Below, one piece after another: positions 8,466-17,544 of a stretch of 64,000 nt of DNA. The translations under genes and the position numbers were made by a program. Under the pieces are notes generated by a model. That model was not told the DNA's origin and ran no database searches. It was given only the letters and a program-made list of their open reading frames with translations. Source of the stretch: Marinobacter koreensis. Its GTDB lineage: Bacteria > Pseudomonadota > Gammaproteobacteria > Pseudomonadales > Oleiphilaceae. The stretch spans positions 310,001 through 374,000 of the forward strand of contig NZ_JAKZAJ010000003.1 of assembly GCF_023156285.1 (NCBI RefSeq), given 5' to 3'. Position 1 is the first letter of the stretch. Every line of letters starts with the position of its first letter.

Positions 8466-9400
8466 GGCTGAACCTCCTTGAAGCCGGGATTGCCGAGCAA
8501 CGTGCCGGAGGGATCCGCCTCAAGACGGCGGGCAAACCGATTGAGGTTACGCAGAGCACTCCGCAGTTCCCTGATGGTGGGTTCCAGTTCCCCCAGCCCT
8601 TGCAACCCGGCATCCATCGCGCCTTCGTTATTCCTGGTCAGTCGGTCGAGCCGCTCAAGGCTCGGCTGCAGGGTGTTCAGTGACTGACTCATCGAATCCA
8701 GCACCGGACTGACCTTGTTGACCAGAATGGTATTGGTCCTGTCGGAGGTGGCGGATACCTTGTTGGCGGCCTGTTCAGCCCGAACCGCTGCCGCATTGAA
8801 CTGGGCCAATAAAGCCGACAGGTTGTCCCTCTGTGCCAGCAGCGATTCCGTTGCTTCTCTGCTATTGGCCAGAAGGGCCTCCAGGTTTTGTGCGTTCTTG
8901 TCACTCAGCAGTTCGTTGGCCCTTGTGAGGAACCGATCTGCTTTCTCGAGAAGGTCTGTCCCGTTACTGAGCAGATCGCTGAATGGCGAGGGATCCGCCA
9001 TGATCAGAGGTGGATCGTCCAGGTTGCCCTGGATTCGGGGACTGGATGGGGTTCCTCCCCGGAATTGAACGTTCATGCTGCCGGTAATGTTGGCCAGGAC
9101 AAGGCCAACGTGGGTGTCCTGACGGATCGGAATGGACTTGTCGACACGGATCCGGACACGAACGTGGCGCGGATCCTCCGGGTCCAGTCGAAGGCTCAGC
9201 ACCTCGCCGACAGGCACACCGCTGTAGAGTACCGGGTTGCCCTCAGACAGTCCGGAAATGGGGTGATCAAACCCGACTTCATAATAGGTCCATTCCCGAT
9301 CCGTGGAAGATTTGCCAAGCCAGAGGGCAAACAGGAGTGCTGCGCCCACGGCGATGACGGTAAACAGTCCAATGATCACATGGTGTGCGCGGGGTTCCAT
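8462..9400 (-). CDS. MlaD/MCE-domain protein of lipid ABC transporter
   Basis: A 312-residue periplasmic protein anchored by one N-terminal helix (IIGLFTVIAVGAALLFALWL). A single MCE domain follows at about residues 38-120 (GLSEGNPVLYSGVPVGEV is characteristic), then a long, mostly helical, probably coiled-coil C-terminal part (about 150-310). MCE proteins form hexameric channels that carry phospholipids between membranes. At 312 residues it is much longer than E. coli MlaD (183), resembling single-MCE 'needle' types that pair with PqiC-like lipoproteins. Its ATG overlaps the ATPase stop codon (TGATG). Confidence 0.9.
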   Translation of the reverse strand: MEPRAHHVIIGLFTVIAVGAALLFALWLGKSSTDREWTYYEVGFDHPISGLSEGNPVLYSGVPVGEVLSLRLDPEDPRHVRVRIRVDKSIPIRQDTHVGLVLANITGSMNVQFRGGTPSSPRIQGNLDDPPLIMADPSPFSDLLSNGTDLLEKADRFLTRANELLSDKNAQNLEALLANSREATESLLAQRDNLSALLAQFNAAAVRAEQAANKVSATSDRTNTILVNKVSPVLDSMSQSLNTLQPSLERLDRLTRNNEGAMDAGLQGLGELEPTIRELRSALRNLNRFARRLEADPSGTLLGNPGFKEVQP

Positions 9401-10197
9401 CAGTTTCCATCTCCGTGCGGATTCGCTCGATCATTGTCAGCGGCCTGGCTGGCCGCCCGCCCGCGAGGCCCCTGGAAATAGTCCTGGATCCAGGGATCCG
9501 GGTTGGCTGCGACCCGCTCCAGGGTATCGGCGATAATGACACGTTGCTGTGACAGGACCGCCACACGGTCGCAGGTGGCATACAGCGTGTCCAGATCATG
9601 GGTGACCAGAAACACGGTGAGCCCGAGTGCATTCCTCAGTGTAACGAGCAGTTGGTCAAAAGCCGCGGCACCAATAGGATCGAGGCCGGCGGTTGGCTCG
9701 TCAAGAAAAAGGATTTCGGGATCCAGCGCCAGGGCCCGGGCCAGGCTTGCCCGTTTGACCATGCCACCGGAGAGTTCGGAAGGATACTTCCGGGCGGCGC
9801 TTGCGGGCAGTCCGGTCAGTGCCAGTTTGACCCTTGCGAGCTTTTCGGCCTCCGCCCGGGGGAGCCCGATGTGTTCCATCAACGGAATGGCCACGTTTTC
9901 CTGAAGGTTCAGGGAGGTGAACAGGGCACCGCCCTGAAACAGAACACCGAACCGCTGCTCCAGTTTTGAGCGTTCAGGCGGAGAGAGCGTTAACAGGTTT
10001 TCGCCAAAGATCCGGATCTGGCCGTAGGTGGGCCGGTGCAGGCCGACAATGCTCCTAAGCAGCACCGATTTTCCGGTTCCGGACCCGCCGACAACGCCCA
10101 GGATTTCACGCCGTCTCAGGTCCAGATCCAGCCCGAGGTGAACCACATTGTCCCCAAACCGGTTGCAAAGCTCACGAACCTGAATGATCGGTGTCAT
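9400..10197 (-). CDS. MlaF-like ATP-binding protein of lipid ABC transporter
   Basis: A 265-residue ABC ATPase with Walker A GGSGTGKSVLL, the Q-loop region VLFQGGALFTSLNLQENV (typical of MlaF), signature LSGGMVKRASLARAL, Walker B EILFLDEPTAGLDP and the switch histidine in LVTHDLDTL. It powers movement of phospholipid through the MCE channel. It lies 3 bases downstream of the permease gene and upstream of the MCE gene. Confidence 0.93.
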   Translation of the reverse strand: MTPIIQVRELCNRFGDNVVHLGLDLDLRRREILGVVGGSGTGKSVLLRSIVGLHRPTYGQIRIFGENLLTLSPPERSKLEQRFGVLFQGGALFTSLNLQENVAIPLMEHIGLPRAEAEKLARVKLALTGLPASAARKYPSELSGGMVKRASLARALALDPEILFLDEPTAGLDPIGAAAFDQLLVTLRNALGLTVFLVTHDLDTLYATCDRVAVLSQQRVIIADTLERVAANPDPWIQDYFQGPRGRAASQAADNDRANPHGDGN

Positions 10198-10200
10198 GGA

Positions 10201-11364
10201 TTACCACCCCATTTCCATGAAAAACAGGGCGGCGATGGCATCGAGCAGAATTACCGTGAAGATCGATTGCACAACGCTGGAGGTGGTGTGTTCGCCCACG
10301 GATTGGGCACTTCCGCCCACCTTGAATCCCTCCAGGCAACCAATAACGGCAATCAGGAAGGCGAACACCGGCGCTTTGCACAGACCCACGAGGAAATGCC
10401 GGAGTGCAATGTCCCGCTCCACAATGGCCAAAAACTGGTTCAGGCTGATATCCAGGGACAGCACACACACCAGTGCGCCACCCACCATGCCCGCAATCAT
10501 GCCAACAAACGTCAGTATGGGCAGGCTGACCATCATGGCCAGCACCCGCGGCAGGACCAGAAGCTCCACGGGGTTTAGACCCAGGGTCCGGATGGCGTCC
10601 AGCTCTTCATTTACTTTCATGGCTCCAATGTGGGCCGTGAACGAACTGGCTGTGCGCCCGGCCAGCAGTATGGCCGCAAGCAGCACGCCGAATTCGCGAA
10701 GGAAGGAAAAAGCGACCAGGTTGACGGTGTAGATCGTGGCACCAAAATCCTGAAGTACCGTGGCCCCCAGGAAGGCAACAACCGCGCCCACCAGAAACGT
10801 CAGCAACGCGACAATCGGCAGGGCATTCAGGCCGGTATCCTGAACCGCCGCCACGAAAGGGGTCACTCGCCAGCGTCCCGGGTGGGGGAGCACCCTGAAA
10901 AGGGTTGCCAGGGTCTGTCCCATGAACCCGAGCAATTGCCATAGAAGCAGTCCCAGGGATTGGACGCGTTCGCCGATCTGGGATAGCCACCGGGTCAGGG
11001 CGGGAATCTCGGCAATATCCTGCTCTTTCCACTGGCCCAGTGAGCGGGCAACAATCTGCAGCAAGGCTGCGGTATCCCGATGCAGGACAGGATCGCTTTC
11101 CACGAAGTCCTCAAGGAGGTCGGGGCCCAGGAAGTCTGCCAGCAGAGAGGCGCCGGCTGTGTCGATTTGGCCAAGGTTGGTCAGGTCCAGGGTACCAGGC
11201 TTGCGGGCGTCAGGGGGCAAGCGGGAAAGCTGCTGCCCGATGGCCTGATAGCCAGACAGGGTCCAGTCGCCAGTGATGGCCAGGGCGCCATGGTTGAATG
11301 AGACACTGCCCGGCGTGGTGTTTGGCAGTACTGACGTATCCTGTCGGGCGGCGCCGTGTTGCAT
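10201..11364 (-). CDS. MlaE-family permease with N-terminal STAS domain
   Basis: A protein of about 387 residues. The N-terminal 110 residues look like a STAS domain (LPPDARKPGTLDLTNLGQIDTAGASLLADF), and the remainder is an MlaE permease with about five membrane helices and the conserved FGVLLAAILLAGRTASSFTA and IGAMKVNEELDAIRTLGLNP. In the Mla system the STAS protein MlaB is separate and regulates the ATPase; here the fold is fused to the permease. The start is uncertain: ATG 11364 or TTG 11403, both with weak ribosome sites. It lies about 51 bases downstream of thiQ on the same strand. Confidence 0.9.
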   Translation of the reverse strand: MQHGAARQDTSVLPNTTPGSVSFNHGALAITGDWTLSGYQAIGQQLSRLPPDARKPGTLDLTNLGQIDTAGASLLADFLGPDLLEDFVESDPVLHRDTAALLQIVARSLGQWKEQDIAEIPALTRWLSQIGERVQSLGLLLWQLLGFMGQTLATLFRVLPHPGRWRVTPFVAAVQDTGLNALPIVALLTFLVGAVVAFLGATVLQDFGATIYTVNLVAFSFLREFGVLLAAILLAGRTASSFTAHIGAMKVNEELDAIRTLGLNPVELLVLPRVLAMMVSLPILTFVGMIAGMVGGALVCVLSLDISLNQFLAIVERDIALRHFLVGLCKAPVFAFLIAVIGCLEGFKVGGSAQSVGEHTTSSVVQSIFTVILLDAIAALFFMEMGW

Positions 11365-11415
11365 TATCAGACCCGGTGTCGAAGAAAAAAACCTGAATAT
11401 CAAGCTTATAACAGC

Positions 11416-12030
11416 TTAGAGATTCAATTGACTGTCCGCCAGTACCTCGCGATCTTCAGAATCGTGACTCGCCAGCACAATGGCGGATCCCGACGCTTTT
11501 TGTGCCAGCAGAAGCTGATGCAGTCCTTTTCGGGCCTGTTCGTCGAGGCCGGTGAGCGGCTCATCAAGCAGCAGTACTGGCTGGGATCGCAACAGGGTGC
11601 GTACCAGGGCCACCCGTTGCCGTTGGCCACCAGACAGGTCACCGGGGAGGCGCCGCTCGTAGCCTGCGAGCCCCACCGAGGCGAGCGAGTCTGAGATCCG
11701 TGCCTTCTGATCCTTCGTCAGGCGGAGCCCCGGGTGCATGCCCAGCCCGATATTGGTCTGAACGTCCAGATGTTCAAACAGGTTGTGTTCCTGGAAAACA
11801 CTGGTGAAGGGTCGGTGCCAGGGTGGCAGTGAATCGATTCGTTGGCCGTCCCAGCTAATGGTACCGGCATCCGCTGACAGAAAGCCCCCGAGGAGGTTGA
11901 GCAACGTGGACTTTCCGGAACCGCTGGGGCCGTTAATGGCGATACAGGCTCCCCGCGCCAGAGTGAAATCGAATCGCCATCCCGGCTGGTCGCCGGTATA
12001 GCGGAATTCGAGCTGTCGGACTTCAAGCAT
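11416..12030 (-). CDS. thiQ: Thiamine ABC transporter ATP-binding protein
   Basis: A 204-residue ABC ATPase, slightly shorter than E. coli ThiQ (232). Walker A GPSGSGKSTLL, the Q-loop FQEHNLFEHL (a recognisable ThiQ segment), signature LSGGQRQRVALVRTLL and Walker B VLLLDEPLTGLDEQ are all present. It drives uptake of thiamine and its phosphates together with ThiP and ThiB. Starting at MLEVRQLEF gives an 8-base overlap with thiP. Third gene of thiB-thiP-thiQ. Confidence 0.93.
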   Translation of the reverse strand: MLEVRQLEFRYTGDQPGWRFDFTLARGACIAINGPSGSGKSTLLNLLGGFLSADAGTISWDGQRIDSLPPWHRPFTSVFQEHNLFEHLDVQTNIGLGMHPGLRLTKDQKARISDSLASVGLAGYERRLPGDLSGGQRQRVALVRTLLRSQPVLLLDEPLTGLDEQARKGLHQLLLAQKASGSAIVLASHDSEDREVLADSQLNL

Positions 12031-13705
12031 GGCGCATCTCCGCAAGGCGTTCCAGGGAAAGCTGTTTCGTACCGGATGGTGCTCCCGATCGGCCCAATGC
12101 ATTGAACCCTATGAACACAAGAAACAGGCTGGCGACCAGCCAGAGGGCCGTCGCAGCCGCCAGCTCCACTCGATAGCTCCCCATCTGCTGGTATAGCAGT
12201 ACCGGCAGGGTCGGTTGTGCCGGGGAGCCAAACAGGGCGATGACGCCAAAATCCCCCAGGGAAAGGCCGGTTCCGTAGGCCATTGCCAGAGACAGAGGCG
12301 CTCGCATCCTTGGCCAGTGCAGCCACCGCCACCGATACCAGCCAAGTATTCCGAGTTGGTCTGCGAGATTCAGGGAAGCGCGATCAAGGCCTCGGAAAGG
12401 TTCTTTGAGCAGCTGAAGGGTAAAGGGCAGGGCCATCAGGCCGTTTATGAGAGCGACCAGCGCCAGCCCCTGAGAGGCGTCGCCCAGGCCTGGACGCAAC
12501 AACAGGAAAAGCCCGGTCCCGAGTACAATCGGAGGCACCATCAGTGGAATCGCCGGTGTCAGGTTAGACAGCCTTTTCAGAGCCGGAATACGGATCGTGC
12601 CGAGGCCAAGAATGGCCAAGGCCGTCGCGACAGAGAACGCGCCAGCGGGCAGGGCGATGCTGAAGCTCCTCAGAGAGGCCGCAATCAGCTGTTGCAGGGC
12701 TTTGCCGTCGCCGAAGACCACCTCGGCCAGTGACGGAAGCCCGCGGGCCAGGATGGCGATCAGTGGCAGCAACAGGAACAGGCTGAAGGCCAGCAGCAAT
12801 AGTCGGTCTGTTACTCGATGAGCCGTTCCGCAGTTGGGTCTCGGGATGGCACCCGAGAACGAGCGTTGGGGCGAGAGATTGGCCGAGAAGTCACCGCGTA
12901 CCATGAACACCCAGAGTAGGCCGCAGATGATCAGCTGAACGACCGCCAGCATGGCCGCCTGTCCGAAATCGAATTCGAATCGCAGGGCCTGATAGATAGC
13001 TACCTCGAGGGTGGTGGCGCCAGGTCCGCCACCCAGCGTCATGATAATGGCAAAACTGGTGAAGCAGAGCGTGAACACCAATGCACCAACGCCCGGCAAG
13101 ACCGGCCGAATGGCTGGCCAGTCGACGGCACGCCAATGCCACCAGCCCCTGAGGCCAAGCTGGCTGGCAACCCGGCGCCGGGGCGCGGGGACCGACTCCA
13201 GGCTCTGTAACAGGATGCGGCCGGCCAGCGGAGCGTTGAAGAAGACATGGGCAAGCACAATGCCATTGATGCCATACAGGTTCCACTCATAGGACAGCCA
13301 GTGCCCGAGCCACTGGGTTACCGTCGCTTCGCGGCCATAGCAGGCGACAAGTCCTGACACGGCCACAATGGTGGGCAGTACCAGACTCAGTTCCATGATT
13401 CTCAACAATGCCTTGCGGCCAGGGAAGGCGCTCTGGCGCAACAGTGCCAGCGCCACCAGAAGGCCCAGGGCAAGGCTGATTGCCGTTGAAATCACCGCTT
13501 GCCGGAGCGTAAAGGCAATGACATTGCGAAGGTACGGACTGTTCCACAACTCTGAGATATCCGGCTGGCGGGCCTGCCAGATAAGCGCGCCAAGGCCTGC
13601 GAGCGTCAGGGCGATCAGCCCCCCAGATACGAGCAGTCCGGGGAACGTGTGCCAGAACGGCCGGCTCAGGGGCGCGGTGCTGGTGGTGGACGGGAATGCC
13701 GCCAT
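12023..13705 (-). CDS. thiP: Thiamine ABC transporter permease
   Basis: A 560-residue inner-membrane protein with two fused permease halves, as in ThiP and ferric-iron permeases. Each half carries the ATPase-coupling loop; the second reads QLGILGWYRWRWLHWPRMRAPL. About 12 membrane helices are expected. The ATG at 13705 overlaps the thiB stop as TAATG, so that start is preferred over the in-frame ATG at 13729. Length is close to the E. coli protein (536). Confidence 0.93.
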   Translation of the reverse strand: MAAFPSTTSTAPLSRPFWHTFPGLLVSGGLIALTLAGLGALIWQARQPDISELWNSPYLRNVIAFTLRQAVISTAISLALGLLVALALLRQSAFPGRKALLRIMELSLVLPTIVAVSGLVACYGREATVTQWLGHWLSYEWNLYGINGIVLAHVFFNAPLAGRILLQSLESVPAPRRRVASQLGLRGWWHWRAVDWPAIRPVLPGVGALVFTLCFTSFAIIMTLGGGPGATTLEVAIYQALRFEFDFGQAAMLAVVQLIICGLLWVFMVRGDFSANLSPQRSFSGAIPRPNCGTAHRVTDRLLLLAFSLFLLLPLIAILARGLPSLAEVVFGDGKALQQLIAASLRSFSIALPAGAFSVATALAILGLGTIRIPALKRLSNLTPAIPLMVPPIVLGTGLFLLLRPGLGDASQGLALVALINGLMALPFTLQLLKEPFRGLDRASLNLADQLGILGWYRWRWLHWPRMRAPLSLAMAYGTGLSLGDFGVIALFGSPAQPTLPVLLYQQMGSYRVELAAATALWLVASLFLVFIGFNALGRSGAPSGTKQLSLERLAEMRHA

Positions 13706-14709
13706 TACTGGATCATGGCGTTGAGCCATTGGTTCAGCCAGGCTTTCCGCTGTTGGGCAACGACCGCCGGATCAATATACAGGGTTTTACCGGGTTCAAT
13801 CAGCCTGTCGAAAACGGCCGGCAAGTCATCGCCAAGGTCGATCGCCGGATACATCACGTTTTTCAGGGGAATGTGCTGTTGGAATCCGGGCGTCAGAATG
13901 AACTTCAGAAAATCCCTCGCGAGATCCTTATGCCGGGATGTTTTCACGAGCGCGGCCACCTCGACCTGCAGATAGTGACCTTCATCGAAACGCGCTGCCT
14001 GGTAGCGGTCGGTCTTGTCCACCGCCATGTGATAGGCCGGGGACGTGGAGTAGGAGAGAATCATCGGCGCTTCCCCGTTCATGAACAGTGAGAAGTAACC
14101 GTCGCTCCAGCTCTTTGTGGTGGCCAGAATCTTGTGGCTCAGCTTCTGCCACTTTTCGCCAGCCTTGTCCCCGTATACAGCCCGCATCCAGAGCAGCAGG
14201 CCCAGCCCCGGGGTGCTGGTACGCGGGTCCTCGATGATGATCTTCAGATCATCGGGGGCATTGATGAGGGCCTCGAGGCTGGTGGGAGGGTTGGGCAGCT
14301 TCTGGGTGTCGTAAACGAACGCGAAGTAACCGTAGTCGTAGGGCACGAACATGGAATCTGTCCAGTCTATTGGCAGATCCAGGTTGTCCAGACTGATGTC
14401 ATGGGGGGCGAGCAGGCCGGTCTGGCGGGCCGTTTCCATGGTGCCGGTGTCCAGCCCGAGCACGACATCCGCGTTGGTGGATGCGCCCTCAAGACGAAGC
14501 CGCTGCAGAATATCTCCACCACTTTCAAGCGCGACATAGCGAAGCGTACAGTCGCACTTCTTCTCGAAAGCCTGTTTGATCGCCGGGCCAGGGCCCCATT
14601 CGGCCGCGAAAGAGGGTTGGGTGTATACCGTCAGGGTGGTCTGGTTATCGGCGAAAGCCAAAGCTGACGAGGCCAGGCCCGCCAATAGCAGAACGCTGCG
14701 AAACAGCAT
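13705..14709 (-). CDS. thiB: Thiamine-binding periplasmic protein
   Basis: A 334-residue secreted binding protein: signal peptide SVLLLAGLASSALAFA, then the ThiB pattern TLTVYTQPSFAAEWGPGPAI and PFDYGYFAF-like segment (VPYDYGYFAFVYD). It captures thiamine, TMP and TPP in the periplasm and passes them to ThiPQ. First gene of the operon; a TPP riboswitch occupies the leader about 57 bases upstream of the ATG, so expression should fall when TPP is plentiful. Confidence 0.95.
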   Translation of the reverse strand: MLFRSVLLLAGLASSALAFADNQTTLTVYTQPSFAAEWGPGPAIKQAFEKKCDCTLRYVALESGGDILQRLRLEGASTNADVVLGLDTGTMETARQTGLLAPHDISLDNLDLPIDWTDSMFVPYDYGYFAFVYDTQKLPNPPTSLEALINAPDDLKIIIEDPRTSTPGLGLLLWMRAVYGDKAGEKWQKLSHKILATTKSWSDGYFSLFMNGEAPMILSYSTSPAYHMAVDKTDRYQAARFDEGHYLQVEVAALVKTSRHKDLARDFLKFILTPGFQQHIPLKNVMYPAIDLGDDLPAVFDRLIEPGKTLYIDPAVVAQQRKAWLNQWLNAMIQ

Positions 14710-14765
14710 GGTTGAAATCCTCTGGATCGTGAGGGGGCCACGCTGCGGTTTCGGGCTGATGGCAA

Positions 14766-14858
14766 ACGCTCAATCCCTTCGCCGGTATGAGCCGGATCAG
14801 GTTCGGCGGGTATGGTCTCAGCCCCGATTCCGCGTGGGCACCCCGTTGAGTTAGGGGG
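14766..14858 (-). promoter_or_regulatory. TPP riboswitch (THI element) upstream of thiBPQ
   Basis: On the minus strand the conserved blocks appear in order: GGGGTGCCC, GGGGCTGAGA, the core ACCCGCCGAACCTGATC, then CATACCGGCGAAGGGATTG. These are the J2/3 and J4/5 cores of the thiamine-pyrophosphate riboswitch. It sits directly before thiB. In gammaproteobacteria these usually block ribosome access or cause early termination when TPP binds; no obvious terminator stem with T-run is seen after it, so translational control is more likely here. Confidence 0.95.
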
Positions 14859-14896
14859 AGTATATCATTGATCAGAGGATTCACGTTGTCAGGAGA

Positions 14897-15295
14897 CTAG
14901 CCTTCGACCATTGGCACCAGGCGAGAGTCGTCGACGGCTGCAGTACGGTGGTGAACGATTGCCTGGTACTCGTCACTCTCTACCATCGCGAAGAACGCCT
15001 CGATGGAAGGGTACCGGACCAGCAACACATGATCCCAGTGTTCGGTTTCCGGGCCAATCAGGGTCGCGGTCGGGGCGCCGGCCCAGACCAGCTCGCCACC
15101 AGCGGATTTGACGCATTTGATGGCCCCTTTACTGTATTCCGCATAGGCCTGTTGCCCGGTTCGACCAGAACTGCTGTCACCGTAATCCGCCTGCTGGCGA
15201 AATTTCAGCAGATTCAGCATCACGATGGGAGTGCTTTTTGGGGTGTTCTCGAGAACGGTCTTGATGCTGTCTGAGGTTGGATTCACGCTTTTCAT
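14897..15295 (-). CDS. DUF1330-family protein
   Basis: A 132-residue soluble protein of the DUF1330 ferredoxin-like family (dimeric alpha-beta barrel). Typical pieces are PIVMLNLLKFR at the start of the domain, WDHVLLVRYPSIEAFFAMVES with the conserved YPS..AF, and DEYQAIVHHRTAAVDDSRLVP near the end. Function is unknown. ATG 15295 with AGG seven bases upstream is preferred over a GTG at 15328. It lies downstream of cspA and upstream of the thi operon, all on the minus strand, but separated from cspA by a terminator. Confidence 0.8.
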   Translation of the reverse strand: MKSVNPTSDSIKTVLENTPKSTPIVMLNLLKFRQQADYGDSSSGRTGQQAYAEYSKGAIKCVKSAGGELVWAGAPTATLIGPETEHWDHVLLVRYPSIEAFFAMVESDEYQAIVHHRTAAVDDSRLVPMVEG

Positions 15296-15486
15296 GGTTG
15301 TACCTGTTGTTTTTGGTGTTGGTTGCACTGTGTGCAGTTTTCACTTTTTCTTTAATTTCATGCACGTGAGACAAAATATCGGGTGCAGGAAATAATGCAA
15401 CCATGAGGCAGTTCAGGGGTATTCGGGCCTGGACGAGTGACGTGACGAGAGACTGGCGAAGGGACGGCGAACTTTTCTTTCAGGCA

Positions 15487-15516
15487 CAAAAAAAGGCAGC
15501 AAACGCTGCCTTTTTC
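15487..15516 (-). terminator. Rho-independent terminator after the cold-shock gene
   Basis: On the minus strand GGCAGC, loop GTTT, GCTGCC and a run of seven T, 18 bases after the csp stop codon. The complementary strand also ends in a T-run, so it would work in both directions. Confidence 0.9.
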
Positions 15517-15533
15517 AGTAGCTTGGCTGTTAT

Positions 15534-16054
<521 letters not shown>

Positions 16055-16082
16055 TTGACGCCCGAATCGGAATCCGTAGAAT
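16055..16082 (+). promoter_or_regulatory. Promoter of tRNA-Gly/tRNA-Cys
   Basis: TTGACG (16055-16060), 16-base spacer, TAGAAT (16077-16082), followed by a GC-rich discriminator (ACGCTCCCG) as in stringently controlled stable-RNA promoters. It lies 37 bases before tRNA-Gly. Confidence 0.7.
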
Positions 16083-16119
16083 ACGCTCCCGTTGACGAGG
16101 CAACGCCTCTGAACGAAGA

Positions 16120-16195
16120 GCGGGAATAGCTCAGTTGGTAGAGCACAACCTTGCCAAGGTTGGGGTCGCGAGTTCGAATCTCGTTTCCCGCTCCA
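16120..16195 (+). tRNA. tRNA-Gly (anticodon GCC)
   Basis: A 76-base tRNA with encoded CCA: acceptor GCGGGAA pairs with TTCCCGC, D arm AGCTCAGTTGGTAGAGC, anticodon loop TTGCCAA (anticodon GCC), T arm GAGTTCGAATCTC. It is probably co-transcribed with tRNA-Cys 58 bases downstream, as in E. coli glyW-cysT. Confidence 0.97.
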
Positions 16196-16253
16196 TTTCC
16201 AAGTCTCTCAATGCCTCCTGAGAGCAAAAGGCCGATTTTTAAAAGGCTTTTCC

Positions 16254-16327
16254 GGCGCGGTGGCAGAGTGGTTATGCAGCGGACTGCAACTCCGTGTACG
16301 CCGGTTCGATTCCGACCCGCGCCTCCA
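16254..16327 (+). tRNA. tRNA-Cys (anticodon GCA)
   Basis: A 74-base tRNA with encoded CCA: acceptor GGCGCGG pairs with CCGCGCC, anticodon loop CTGCAAC (anticodon GCA), T arm CCGGTTCGATTCCG. The defence-like gene block begins 95 bases downstream. No repeat of the tRNA 3' end was found beyond that block, so no attachment site can be claimed. Confidence 0.97.
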
Positions 16328-16422
16328 TTATTTCCCCAGTCGTTACTCCACCTGGCATCTGTAAAGTTTTCGCGGGTAGTCTAGAATAACGCGAAAATTC
16401 CCAGATCTCTCAGGTACATAAA

Positions 16423-17544
16423 ATGCCAAAGTTTTTGCATACGGCAGACTGGCAGATGGGCCGGGCGTTTACCCGTTTTGAAACCGAAGACGGTGCCGCG
16501 CTGGTCGAAGCCCGGTTCGAGGCCATTGAAAAACTTGCCCAACTAGCCAACGAACACCAGTGCGATGCGGTATTGGTGGCGGGTGATGTCTTCGACGCAC
16601 AAACCGTGTCCGATCGCACCATCCGGCGGGTCTTCAACGCCACGAAAGGGTTTGTCGGCCCCTGGGTCATGCTGCCTGGCAACCACGATGCCGCCCTGGC
16701 GGAGAGCGTATGGACACGGGCCAAACGCCTGGGTGCGGTGCCCGAGAACGTACACCTTGCGCTTCAGCCTGGCGTCATCGATCTGGATTCCCAGCGCCTG
16801 AGCATACTCTGCGCGCCCCTGACCCAGCGCCATACCTATGGAGATCTGACAGAGCCTTTCAGTGGTTACGAGTCGCCGGAAGGCTTCACCAGGGTCGGCC
16901 TGGCCCACGGCAGTGTCCAGGGCCTGTTGCCGGACGACATTGACTCTACCAACCCTATAGCGCCAGACCGTGCCGAGGCGAGCAGGCTTGATTACCTGGC
17001 GCTGGGTGACTGGCACGGCACCAAACAGATCAATGAACGCACCTGGTACAGCGGAACTCCCGAGCCAGAACGGTTTCGAAACAACGAAGCAGGCAATGCC
17101 CTGATCGTCGAGGTTACTGGACCGGGCGCAACGCCAAACGTAACCCAATTGCCGACAGGGCGTTATCAATGGCACCAGTGGCGGCAAACGCTCGCGGTCC
17201 AGTCCGATCTTGAGCAGCTGCTGGAGCGCCTGGATGCCTTGCCTGAATCCGCCGTGGTTGAACTGCGCCTTGAAGGTTCCGTAACCCTGGCGGGCGAGGA
17301 AACCCTGTTGAAGGCTCTGTCGGTCTCGGAAGCCAGATTCCGCAGCCTCCGCTGCGAGCGTAGTGGCTTGCAGCTTGCCCCCACCGATGACGACATTGCC
17401 GCCCTGAAAGCCGATGGTTACGTAGGCGAGGTGATTGAGAGCCTGCGCCAACGGCAGGAAGCTGCACAGGATGACGCCGCCCGGGATGCGCTGGCGGTTC
17501 TGGCTGGACTGCTCAGAGAGCGGGAACAGGAGGCCAGCCAATGA
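16423..17544 (+). CDS. SbcD/YhaO-like DNA repair metallophosphoesterase
   Basis: A 373-residue calcineurin-type phosphoesterase of the SbcD/Mre11 superfamily. Metal-site motifs are VAGDVFDAQ (motif II), LPGNHDAA (motif III), LAHGS and ALGDWHGTK. In motif I (LHTADWQMG) the usual histidine of ADxH is glutamine; this is seen in this sub-branch, so activity is not excluded. It probably forms a nuclease complex with the ATPase encoded next to it, whose ATG overlaps this stop by 4 bases. C-terminal residues 270-370 are a likely capping and partner-binding domain. Confidence 0.85.
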   Translation: MPKFLHTADWQMGRAFTRFETEDGAALVEARFEAIEKLAQLANEHQCDAVLVAGDVFDAQTVSDRTIRRVFNATKGFVGPWVMLPGNHDAALAESVWTRAKRLGAVPENVHLALQPGVIDLDSQRLSILCAPLTQRHTYGDLTEPFSGYESPEGFTRVGLAHGSVQGLLPDDIDSTNPIAPDRAEASRLDYLALGDWHGTKQINERTWYSGTPEPERFRNNEAGNALIVEVTGPGATPNVTQLPTGRYQWHQWRQTLAVQSDLEQLLERLDALPESAVVELRLEGSVTLAGEETLLKALSVSEARFRSLRCERSGLQLAPTDDDIAALKADGYVGEVIESLRQRQEAAQDDAARDALAVLAGLLREREQEASQ

